Of a stretch of DNA of 64,000 nucleotides, positions 1-10,000 are shown in pieces. The notes under the pieces were generated by a model. The model was not told the DNA's origin, made no database searches, and saw only the letters and a list, made by a program, of their open reading frames with translations. Location: assembly GCF_943734655.1 (NCBI RefSeq), contig NC_071354.1, positions 44,307,744-44,371,743 on the forward strand, read 5' to 3'. Origin of the DNA: Sabethes cyaneus (lineage: Eukaryota; Arthropoda; Insecta; Diptera; Culicidae). Every line of letters begins with the position of its first letter. Position 1 is the first letter of the stretch. The position numbers and the translations under genes were made by a program.

Positions 1-70
1 TCTGGAATGTTTTGAACAGATTGCTTGACAAATAAAAAAGTTATTGGCATTTACGTGAAGGCAAAAAATG

Positions 71-805
71 TTGTCATAGTCGGGCCATGTTGTACAGGTT
101 GGGCCACCGCAGAAAATCTAAGCCATACGTATTGAAATTCTATATAGAGACATGAAAAGAATGAATTCCGTGAACAACGGCTCATATAGGTACAAATAAC
201 ATATTTTTAATTGCATTTTTGCGAAATTTTGGAGATCTTGTAAAATCAATATTGCTACAATCGCCTTTTCCGAGGTGTACAACTACAATGAAAAAAAACA
301 ACAAAAATCTAGGTTTATATCGTATTAATTTTGCTTTATTTCAACACATTCTACGCGACTGACATTCTCTAGCGATTATAGCGCTTCTGTGCCTAAAATT
401 ATGGTGGCCCAACCATGACTACTCAAGTGGCCCGACCTTTACAAATAGCGCTTTTCTAGTATTTCACCTTAGCCTTCCCAAACACCTTACTGGAGGGCAT
501 TTTTCTATAGTCTTCGTGTGCAGCGCAACACACTTAATACATTTTCAACATTTATCTCGAAAATTGCATTTCAATTATCGTTTCTCGAAGAAAAGTATAC
601 TGCACCTGCAAAACTTTTTTTTGTCACATTTAGTCACTGAATTCAGTACGCGTGTTGTGAATAAACGATTGAAACTCACAATATTGTGAAAAGTTAGCTG
701 TCACAGTAAGAAGTATTACAATGCTTGTACATAAATATTATGAGTTACTAAAACTGTAAAAATCGAGATGGCCCGACCATAACAGTGGCCCGACGATAAC
801 GACAA
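71..805. mobile_element. MITE-like element with long imperfect inverted ends
   Basis: The left arm (71-106) and the reverse complement of the right arm (769-805) share the same layout: TTGTC, then TCGGGCCA, a short spacer, and a second GGGCCA block. A further copy of the GGCCCGAC motif lies near 430. No coding potential is seen between the arms. I infer a small non-autonomous DNA element. The exact ends and the target duplication could not be fixed. Confidence 0.35.
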
Positions 806-3800
806 TACCCTATGACTTTTTCCGAAATTAAGAACATTTTTTTTCCTTCGAACTATCACCATCTTGATTTTTTTTTTAATTTAGAGAGTAATAATGGTAC
901 GACAATATCATTAAATTTTTTAAGGGATCAGTGTCAAAACCCTTTGTATGGTAGCAAAAGTGAAAGTTATAGTAAAATGATTGCAAATAATTCCTATCAG
1001 GATTGTCTGCGCTTCCATTTTTTGTTAATTAATTTCCCATTTCATACTATCTAAGATCTAATGATGTCATTATGCGCCAAAAGGTTAACTAAACCAAACG
1101 ACCATATTTCGATGCAAAAAGTCCGCTTTATAGCATTTTTATTGGTTGACACCTAATCCACGGTCGGTTTGGTGTCACTGTCGCTCAGACATCCGGCAAT
1201 TGTGCTTCTAGCTCAAACAAATCCAACCTTCTCCTAGATAAAAATCAGCAAATTCACCAAGCAAAATAATCACTGTTGTTCCGTGATCTTCATTGATCCT
1301 CGTTTCGCCGGAAAAAAAATCCACCCCAGTGATGCTTAAATGTGCCTAAAACAGATGACACGACCGCTAACCAAGCGGACCGGACCTCGACAGGTTGAAA
1401 GCGGAATTCCAATTACAGCAAACCAGCTCGTTTGGAACCATTCGGACCAGTAAGGAATTTACGGTTGCAGCTTCCGAAGAGTCAAATTTTATGTGTTTCC
1501 CGGAATTGCCTTAACTTGAGTATTACCAGCGCTAACGGTTCGGCCGTGCTGTTCGACGATGTTTTTCGCTGATGGTGCCGATTAGGGCTTATCTTTATGT
1601 TTTTGGAAGCGTAAAATTGTCTACGAATTGCGTTCGTTGATAACCCGGATAGCTACGACAGGTAACTGCTGCAGCTGCCAAAAAAAAAAAGAGCACTTTC
1701 CGCATTTTTATTCTGTCGAAGATCGACCGTAAATTCGTTGATGGGTAATCCATCATTTTAATGGTTTCCTTTGCTCAACCAAACACCGAATCAGTTAAAA
1801 TCCGAGCTGGCTTTCTCACTTTCCTGCAACTGGCCCGCTTCTCGGCACCGTTCCAGCCAGCAGCCAGAGTGGGAGTTTCGGGGCACTGAAAAGATGAATG
1901 AACCAACGGCAGCCACCGAACGGCCAAAAAACCTGTGTAACCCTTTGTCGAAGCGAAGTATGGATAGCTACGGTGGTACGGTGTGCGCTCAAAACACATT
2001 TCTTATCAGCAATCTAAATTATCCTTTATGACATCCCGCGCATACACGAACTTACGGTAAGCAGCCCACACTCCGACACGAGTCTTTTTGTCGGTAAAGG
2101 ATACTCAGCCCGTTATAGAAATTTGTATCACCCCTTTTATTGAGTGGTTTTGTTGGCTATTATAAATTTGCTTCGGCGAATTCAACCGAGGCGTGAAAGA
2201 CGAAATTTCTTAAATAGAAAGTAGGTGACGCGGCACATCTTTTCGACTTTGCTGTTTTGGACTTTGCCATTTCTACAACAAAATGTTGACTTTTAAACGT
2301 GAAGCTTTTGCTCGGCCAAAGAAAATCTGTGCCAAAATTGTCGTTTATAAAACGCGGAAATCAGTTTCACATTTTTCTTGCCGGGAAAAAAATCATCAAC
2401 CCACTTATTCGCAGCGAGTATATCGTTCTTATCTCCCGAGCACAAAATGTGTGTCCGTTTTGCGCTGCCAGGTTATTTATGGGCACCGGTCCTTTTGAAT
2501 GGGATTTCGCCGTCGCTCGTGTGAGCCACAAGGACAGCAGTTGCACTGTCGCTGCTACCGCTAAGGTAGAGAAAAACTTGATGAAAGAAATCGGGCGTTA
2601 CCTCTAACACCGTGCGGCAGAAACGGCTTCCGTCGATTTTCAGCTCATGCATCATTCCGAATTGTACACTTTTTAGTCAGACAGAAAACCCAAAATAAAA
2701 ACAACAAAACAAAATAAAACAGACAAAGCAATATGTTTTTCTCTCTCTCTTTTTCTTTTCAGACACTCACGCCGTCCCTTCAATCGCAGCTGGTAATTGA
2801 ATTAATAAGTCTATTTCACATTTCAAACTGAGGGTTCATGGAACAAAAAATTACAATCACGACAATCGAAAATATGATCTCAAAGGGGTCCTGGCCTGTT
2901 GGCTCCTCCCATTTTCAAGTCCCTTTACTTTAAATCAAATTCAAACAGAAGGCAGGGCTCAAATGAAGCGCATCCTTTTGCCATGTGCGCTGCTTGCTTG
3001 ATTGATGACGTCGATTGGCAGCATAAATTGCACGCAAACTCGTGTGCAACTCTCCAGCTCACCAGCCAAGAATCTGCACCGGAAAGTTTTGGCATATTTT
3101 TATAAACACGTGTTGAACCAGTCGCAATCTGAAATCATGTTCGACGGGAGAAAGTTCAACCCAAGGATTACCTGAAACACGGCCAATTAATGTGACAACT
3201 GGCCCAAAACCCATTTACGGAGTCAATTATATACGCATTCATCAATGAACGAACCACTCTGGCCAGCGCGCTGGCGGAACAACGCAAAAAGGGACCGATT
3301 GCAGGTACCACAACTACAGCATACCGGTCGGCGGCAATTAAAGAAACCCACCGAAATGCGATCCACAATCGCGTTGCCTCGAAATACAACCATCATCAGA
3401 AAGAACGAACGGAACGAAGAAGTGTGTTTACAGCCTAATTTTTGCATAAATTAAATCGTCATGGCCCCAAACCCGCACCCAGAACGGTCAGTTCGCTGGC
3501 CGATTTTCCGTGCAGTAACCGTGCACTTGGCGTTGTCCCTTCGCGGCGCGGAATGCTTCTCATTCTTTACGAGAGTAGAAAAATTGCAAAAATTTCATGT
3601 GGTTTCGTTCCTCCCGTATCGTATGCGACTAAGTTGGACTTATCGACCACGACGACGATACCCAGCAGCGAGCGCAGCGTGCGGAGGTAACGTGATTTGC
3701 AAACTCCCCACTGCACCCCCGAGTCCGAGGATAATGGCTCTCTTTTGCTCACGCAATTTTGCTCCTGATGATGACAGAGTGTGCCGGCTGTATTATGATA

Positions 3801-4272
3801 GCTCTTGGCAGGGCACTAAGGTTGGCCGAACTTTTTTCCGCTTTAGTCAAACAGTTGAATGTTGCCAGGTAATGGCATCAAGACATAATTATTTACGATT
3901 TGTGAAATGTTTTTGAATCTCGGTTAGTTAAACAACAATATAAACGATTATTTTTTATCCTATTTGCTTTCTGATTTTTGGATACGATATTCGAGAAAAA
4001 TGTTGAATTTATTCAAGTGGGTCCAAATCGGAATAATTTTTATAGACGAGCATTTCAACCTATTCTATATAAGTTATTCCAGAGAAATATACAAAAATAA
4101 TTCTGAAGATCGGATCACCTAACGTTTCGATATTGAAGAATTTTGGCCTTTGGATATTTTTGGTTCTGTTGCTTACGTTGCATTGTTACATTGTTAGACC
4201 GCGTTTTTAAAAGAAATATTTGAAATTGGCAAAACGGATGTAAACTGGCAATGTGTCAATGAAAAATTAAAA
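806..4272. other. Non-coding stretch, no gene recognised
   Basis: Mostly unique-looking sequence. Short open frames occur (for example 3461-3916 on the + strand), but none has a recognisable domain, a convincing splice structure or a protein-like composition. It may be upstream intergenic DNA of the TfAP-2 locus. I see nothing I can name. Confidence 0.4.
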
Positions 4273-5644
4273 TCACTCATTTACTTATTCACTTACTCAC
4301 TTACTTACTCACTAACTCACTCATTCACTCACTTACTTACTCACCTACTCACTCACTCACTCGACTTACTCGCTCACTTACTCACATGATCATTCACTCA
4401 CTCACTCAACCACTTATTCACTCAATTCCTTACTCACTTAATCACTCAATCACTTATTCACTCACTCACTCACTCACTCACTCACTCACTCACTCACTCA
4501 CTCACTCACTCACTCACTCACTCACTCACTCACTCACTCACTCACTCACTCACTCACTCACTCACTCACTCACTCACTCACTCACTTTCTCACTCACTCA
4601 CTCACTCACTCACTCACTCACTCACTCACTCACTCATTCACTCACTCACTCACTCACTCACTCACTCACTCACTCACTCACTCACTCACTCACTCACTCA
4701 CTCACTCACTCACTCACTCACTCACTCACTCACTCACTCACTCACTCACTCACTCACTCACTCACTCACTCACTCACTCACTCACTCACTCACTCACTCA
4801 CTCACTCACTCACTCACTCACTCACTCACTCACTCACTCACTCACTCACTCACTCACTCACTCACTCACTCACTCACTCACTCACTCACTCACTCACGCA
4901 CTCACGCACTCACTCACTCACTCACTCACTCACTCACTCACTCACTCACTCACTCACTCACTCACTCACTCACTCACTCACTCACTCACTCACTCGCTCG
5001 CTCACTCAATCACTTACTCACTCAATCAATCACTTGCTCATTCAATCACTTACTCACTCAATCACTTACTCACTCAATCACTTACTCACTCAATCACTTA
5101 CTCACTCAATCACTTACTCACTCAATCACTTACTCACTCAATCACTTACTCACTCAATCACTTACTCACTCAATCACTTACTCACTCAATCACTTACTCA
5201 CTCAATCACTTACTCACTCAATCACTTACTCACTCAATCACTTACTCACTCAATCACTTACTCACTCAATCACTTACTCCCTCAATCACTTACTCACTCA
5301 ATCACTTACTCACTCAATCACTTACTCACTCAATCACTTACTCACTCAATCACTTACTCACTCAATCACTTACTCACTCAATCACTTACTCACTCAATCA
5401 CTTACTCACTCAATCACTTACTCACTCAATCACTTACTCACTCAATCACTTACTCACTCAATCACTTACTCACTCAATCACTTACTCACTCAATCACTTA
5501 CTCACTCAATCACTTACTCACTCAATCACTTACTCACTCAATCACTTACTCACTCAATCACTTACTCACTCACTCAATCAATCATTCTCTCAGTCAGTTA
5601 CTCAACCATTCTACTCACTCTCTTATGTAATCACTCACTCACAC
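4273..5644. repeat. Large ACTC microsatellite grading into a 16-bp higher-order array
   Basis: Three zones are visible. About 4273-4455 is a degenerate mixture of ACTC, ACTT and ATTC units. About 4456-5010 is almost pure (ACTC)n with scattered single-base variants. About 5030-5565 is a regular 16-bp unit, ACTCACTCAATCACTT, repeated roughly 33 times. Because neither unit makes an in-frame stop, the array gives a 414-codon open frame rich in Ser-Leu-Thr-His. That frame is an artefact of the repeat and not a gene. Confidence 0.97.
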
Positions 5645-5734
5645 GCTGGATTAATTTTATGCTTGCTCAGATTAAGCCCGCTTGATTTTTACCAATTACC
5701 AATTCTCGTACTGTCGATGTAACAGGAATGGGTG

Positions 5735-5970
5735 GTTGCAATTTGCAACTTGCAACAGTCGAGCCAATCACTCTTTTTGTAGATGGGATCAACAACTCTT
5801 TCCATATATACCTCCGGTAGCTCCTCGAGCTCCTACACCTTGGACGTATCCCAATGCGAAGCCATTGTCAGGATTTCACGGTTGTGTTTGTAGCTCTGCT
5901 GATAGACGGGCTTTCCCGACGGCTTTGTTGGTTTTCAGCGACCCAACATTCCTTTTGATGTCGTGAATAT
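5735..5970 (-). pseudogene. LINE reverse-transcriptase fragment
   Basis: On the minus strand this encodes the segment upstream of the reverse-transcriptase palm of an insect non-LTR retrotransposon: a relic of the LKTNKAAGK motif, then a relic of the VCPIYKKGDRLDCCN motif (here VDPIYKKSDWLDCCK). It matches the same region of the longer LINE at 6609-8170 but carries stops and substitutions, so it is a separate short copy. Confidence 0.65.
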
Positions 5971-6112
5971 CAGATGCTGGTATACGAATGCAGGTTTGAC
6001 GTAGGACTGCGATAAGCTGGTATTCGCAAAGATACATGGGAGACATGCATATTTGTATTGATCATAGCAGATGAATGTTCACATCTCAAGCAGCAATTTA
6101 AGTTTTATTACG

Positions 6113-6123
6113 TTCCTTTAGTG
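6113..6123. repeat. Target-site duplication, left copy (TTCCTTTAGTG)
   Basis: This 11-bp sequence is repeated exactly at 6307-6317. The two copies bracket the 183-bp insert. The interrupted host repeat has the related phrase TTCTTACAGTGG at one position in its other copy (near 16971), which supports a true insertion. Confidence 0.8.
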
Positions 6124-6306
6124 ACTGAAGTTTTTGGAGCGTCTTAGTAGAATACGAAACCTGGAAATTAAATAAAACGAACTCGCGAACTCGAAAACAG
6201 ACACTGAGGAAGCCTACATGTCGTAGGCGAAATACGTATCTGTCAAGAATACAATATACGTAGTAGAATTAAATTGGATAAGTTTTCGTTTTATTTAATT
6301 TCCAGA
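6124..6306 (+). mobile_element. Small retrozyme-like / Penelope-related insert
   Basis: A 183-bp insert with an exact 11-bp target duplication (6113-6123 and 6307-6317). It contains a perfect 21-bp inverted repeat (6161-6181 and 6285-6305) around a hammerhead-like RNA motif (6200-6244). There is no reading frame. Size, target duplication and an internal minimal type I hammerhead are features reported for animal retrozymes and for the terminal repeats of Penelope-like elements, so I infer a non-autonomous element of that kind. No reverse transcriptase of Penelope type is visible in the window. Confidence 0.55.
6200..6244 (+). ncRNA. Candidate minimal type I hammerhead ribozyme
   Basis: The elements appear in the order of a type I hammerhead. 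Stem I 3' strand GACA is at 6200-6203 and core CTGAGGA (consensus CUGANGA) at 6204-6210. Stem II is GCCTAC/GTAGGC (6212-6217 with 6223-6228) with loop ATGTC. Core GAA is at 6229-6231, stem III is ATAC/GTAT (6232-6239), C17 is at 6240, and stem I 5' strand TGTC is at 6241-6244. Predicted cleavage is between 6240 and 6241. Stem III has no loop but is an 8-base palindrome, which suits the dimeric form known for minimal hammerheads. The oddity is one extra A at 6211 between the core and stem II. Confidence 0.55.
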
Positions 6307-6317
6307 TTCCTTTAGTG
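6307..6317. repeat. Target-site duplication, right copy (TTCCTTTAGTG)
   Basis: Exact partner of 6113-6123, directly after the end of the 183-bp insert. Confidence 0.8.
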
Positions 6318-6608
6318 GCTTTCATGACCAATTTCATAAAACCATTAATAAAAGTATGAGCTTCACTAGAACCTTCTGATAACCGCTATAAAACTCCCTT
6401 CCGACTAATAGGACCACTCTTCTAAAAAGCTTTTAATAACCTCTCGAAGAGTCAGATCATAAGCTCTAGATGATTTATTACGATGATGATGATTTATTGC
6501 TGAAAGCAGCAATAAAACCGATTGTGTGTCATAATCTAATAAGCCTAAAGCTTGCTGCGGAAAAAATTAAATCACATGAAAAACCACATTATTTTGAAAA
6601 TATGTAGC

Positions 6609-8170
6609 CTTCTTCTTCTTCTTCTTCTTCTTCTTCTTCTTCTTCAGCATAGAGCCGGGGTGGCTCGTGCTGTTTCAAGCACTCGTCTCCATTTAACTCG
6701 GTCTTGGGCCACTCGTCGCCAATTTTCAAGTCGTCTCAGAAGACGCAAATCGCTTTCGACCTGGTCGTTTTACGAAGGGCAAAGTAAGCCCGATTTCCCG
6801 CTTGGATGCGCCGCTGGCTCTCCTTACTAGTGTTGTTGTCCGCGGTCACCATCGATTCCAAATACATGAACTCCTCTACCACTTCTAATTCGTCGCCATC
6901 AACGGTTGCCATCCGTGTGAGACGCGCGTTTGCTTCCATTGAGCCTCTTCCTTTCATGTATTTGGAGTTCGACGCATTTATTTTTAGCCCAATTTTCCCA
7001 GACTCCGATTTCAGTCTGGTGTAGATTGCCTCCGCCGTCGCAAAGTTCCTGACTATGATATCGAAGTCATCTGCAAAGCCTAGAAGTTGGCTACCCTTGG
7101 TAAAAATCGTGCCTCTCGTTTCGATGCCCGCTCGTCGGATCGCCTCCTCAAGAGTGATGTTGAACAGCATGCAGGATAAACCGTCACCTTGTCTTAACCC
7201 TCGCCGCGTCTCGAAGGGACTCGAAAGCGTCCCAGAGATGCGTACGAAACACATCACTCGATCCAATGTAGCTCTGTTGTTTGTCCGGGAAACCGTGTTC
7301 GTGCGTTACCTGCCATAGCTTGTCTCGATCGACTGTATCGTATGCTGCTTTGAAATCAATAAAGATGTGATGCGTGGGCACGTTGTACTCCCGACATTTC
7401 TGCAAGATCTGTCGGATAGTAAAAATTTGGTCCGTAGTTGCGCGAGCCCCCATGAAACCCGCCTGATAATTACCTACGAAACCTTGTGCTATCGGTGACA
7501 ACCGGCGTAACAGGATCTGGGAGAGTACCTTGTAGGCGGCGTTTACCAGCGTAATACCGCGATAGTTGCAGCAGTCTAGCCGATCACCCTTTTTGTAGAT
7601 GGGACAAACCACTCCTTCCATCCATTCCTCCGGTAGCTTTTCCTCCTCCCAAACCCTCGAAATAACCCAGTCTAGAGGCTTTGCTAGCGTTTCTCCGCCA
7701 TGTTTATAAAGCTTTACCGGAGGTGGTTCTTCCCAGCGGCTTTATTGGTCTTCAGCAGCCCGATTTCTCGTTTGACTTCTTGGAGATCAGTTGTTAATAA
7801 GACATTACTATTTTCCATTGGCGCTCCAATTTCCGTTCCGCCTCCTTCTGCGAGTTCGCCATTGAGGTGTTCATCGGAGAACTGCTTCCATCTGTCGACC
7901 ACCTTGCGCTCGTTTGTGATTAAATTCCCTCCCTCGTCCCTACATATGTCAGTTTTCGGTGTAGCCCTTCCGAGGTTGGTTCACCTTCTCATAAAACTTG
8001 CGCGTGTCATTAGCTCGGAATAGTTGTTCTAATTCTTCACGATCTCTGTCCTCCTTTTGGCGCTTTATCCTCCTCAGGATCGTGGTCAACTGGTTCCTAG
8101 CTCGTCGGCATTTGACCAGGTTCTCTCTAATGGCAATACTTAGATCATTTTTTTAGAGCAGTTTTTTCCC
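6609..8170 (-). pseudogene. Non-LTR retrotransposon (LINE), decayed
   Basis: Read on the minus strand from 8170 downward. A linker (relic of the FRANDTRKFYEKVNQPRKG motif, about 7960-8090) is followed by the stretch around 7714-7902 (LKTNKAAGK). Then come the reverse-transcriptase fingers and palm at 7621-7184 (VCPIYKKGD, NYRGITLVN, GFMGARATTDQ, FIDFKAAYD). The remaining palm is at 7266-6736 (RRGLRQGDGLS, then the catalytic box LLGFADDFDI). The C-terminal tail (NWRRVAQDRVKWRRVLETA) ends in a (GAA)n tract, seen as (TTC)n at 6610-6645. Frameshifts separate the pieces. The clade is uncertain (RTE/I/Loa-like); the simple-repeat 3' tail is typical of several such clades. Confidence 0.88.
6610..6645. 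repeat. (TTC)12 microsatellite, 3' tail of the minus-strand LINE
   Basis: Twelve TTC units directly downstream (minus sense) of the LINE coding end. They read as a (GAA)n tail on the element's own strand, so the tract is probably part of the retrotransposon and not an independent microsatellite. Confidence 0.9.
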
Positions 8171-8261
8171 CTCCACCACTTGTTGGCAATTCTGATATTC
8201 TTCATAATAGCAGCAATAAATCTGTTCGGTCAGGCTGTTGCAATTCCAGCTGACCTCGAGA

Positions 8262-8462
8262 TATGATGCTGGCCTAATAAGTCAGTCATCATATGTTCGA
8301 ATCTTGGCTGAGAGAGGCTGTTAGAGTCAATAGGATCGTAGCGACTGGCCCTGCAATTGTTCTGTACTCTAACAGCTGGCTACGGAGTCTGTCGTATAAA
8401 AACAGAAGGTCAGGTTTCGATAACGGAATATAGCACCAAGGTTTTGCTTTGCTTTTTCGAAG
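8262..8462 (+). mobile_element. tRNA-derived SINE (family C), copy 1
   Basis: It has an RNA polymerase III B-box-like motif (TGTTCGAATCTTGGCT, near 8293), then a body containing GTCGTATAAAAACAGAAGGTC and an end in GGTTTTGCTTTGCTTTTT. The same body is found inverted at 12717-12885, and the 5' part alone at 22441-22498. This layout is typical of mosquito tRNA-related SINEs. Confidence 0.65.
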
Positions 8463-8770
8463 GGTGTTGCCATATTAATAGCACCATAAAACAAAATTGT
8501 GGTTTAATTGTGGTATGACGAGTAACCGCAATAAGATCAACTTTGATTTGTGCACCTCATTTATAGTAAGTTTATAAGAGATGTGTCGCAGCCAACCAGT
8601 TTTATCGTGGTATCAAAATAAGCGAAAAAGTCTGTAAAATTGAAATCTGGAATGAAAATTATTATTTTTCGAAAATTTTAATCCCCTAAAAATAGAGAAA
8701 TTCTGGCCTAAATCTAATTCAACGAGTTCAAAGCGTGTTCATACGTCTGAAAACATGGATTATTGCTTGA

Positions 8771-9300
8771 GTAAATGACGTAACAGTTATTCTGGCATTA
8801 ATTAGACTCTAACCGTTGTTACTGCGGTAATCAGCATAATATAATACCAAAACAGATATCAACAAATTGGAGCAGAAATATTACCAACAACTAATATTAC
8901 CATAATCGAAAAAAGAAAGTATCTGCATGTTTGCCATGTGTAAGCATTAATGATCGTTGGTCAATTCTGGAGATTTAGCGTTGCAATCAAACTAAACAAA
9001 GTACATCACCATTCAATTGTTTCTGGCAAATTTTTGAACAACAAAAACTTTACCTGGCAACAATAGCACCCCACTCGGAACGATCCTGCCACGGTAGTAT
9101 ATTAAACTCCATCGACATTCTTCAATCGCTAGTGCATGTCCTTTACTGTTTCGCTCTTTCTCGCACACACGCAATCGGTAGGGTTCAGGCTCATTTTCCA
9201 ACATGACCGACGACCGATGAATGGGACTGCCAAACTCCTGCTGCTTCTGCAAACTCAGAAGAAAAAAAATCAGAATCATCATCATCCTCATATGCTCTTC
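8771..9300. other. No gene recognised
   Basis: AT-rich sequence without coding signal. Short open frames on both strands near 9013-9390 overlap each other and look incidental. Confidence 0.3.
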
Positions 9301-10000
9301 TCGAGTAGGGTTTCACATATTTCTCCCAGTCAGTCAGTCGCTATAGCGCGGTCTCCTTTGGCTGATTCTGTTACAATACAGCAGCAGTAGCAGCAGCAGC
9401 AAAAGCAGCGCCTCTTATTTTTCTGGCCTACAGCAGCAAGCAAGCAAGGGTGGGAACCCGGGCTCGCCTGCCGCGCGCCTGCGAGAGGGAGCAGCAGCAG
9501 TAAGAGCGAACCAACGTCGCCGCAGTCGCTGTCGTCGCAAGCCAGAAGCAAGCCCACAACAAATCGCCCGCTAAACCCATCGTCGCTACCGATTTTATGC
9601 TCAGTTTGCGCTAGAAACTTCAGCCGTTATGATTGATTAGGCGAAACACGCGTCGTGCGTCGTACGAATCGTAGAGTCGCATTAATTTCGCGGTCCAATC
9701 TGTTCGCTTTGCCACCGCAAGGGCGGGCGGATGAAGCTGGTAAAGCTAATTTCGTGAAAGGCATCGCCCGTGTGCACAAGTGGCCCCGGAATTTGACGGA
9801 ACCTACAGGGACACCGGTGTTCGTTGCATTGCGTAACGTGGTATCACGGGTTGCGGATTTTCGGCGCGTACAAAAATATTTAACTCGAGAAGACGTGTGT
9901 TTGTTAGTTCGTTCGATATCTCGTCGGAATCCACAGGTTAACAACAAGAAGCCGTTGTCGTGGCACGAAATGATTACAGAAAATTGAAAAATAATTATGC
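9301..10000 (+). promoter_or_regulatory. Possible promoter or 5' UTR block (weak)
   Basis: This block is clearly richer in G+C than its surroundings. It contains CAG-type triplet runs, and the arthropod initiator-like TCAGTCAGTC occurs near 9329. A 110-codon open frame (9655-9987) has no recognisable domain. It could be a distal 5' UTR exon or promoter of the downstream + strand TfAP-2 gene. Only base composition and position support this. Confidence 0.2.

Larger units (their letters stand above)
6085..8770. mobile_element. MITE-like element, second copy, interrupted by later insertions
   Basis: Segments 6085-6112, 6307-6609 and about 8475-8640 align in order with parts of the element at 16945-18064. 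Shared phrases include AAAGCAGCAATAAAACCGAT and GTTTATAAGAGA. The copy is split first by the 183-bp hammerhead-bearing insert (6124-6306) and then by a LINE plus SINE block (about 6610-8470). The outer limits are approximate. Confidence 0.5.

Noticed and set aside
3461..3916. 151-codon + strand frame starting MAPNPHPERS
   Set aside because: No domain, Arg/Pro/Ser-rich as expected from chance frames in GC-richer DNA, overlapped by other frames, and no splice or UTR support.
4386..5630. 414-codon open frame of Ser-Leu-Thr-His repeats
   Set aside because: It is the translation of the ACTC microsatellite; every frame of such an array stays open, and no coding context is present.
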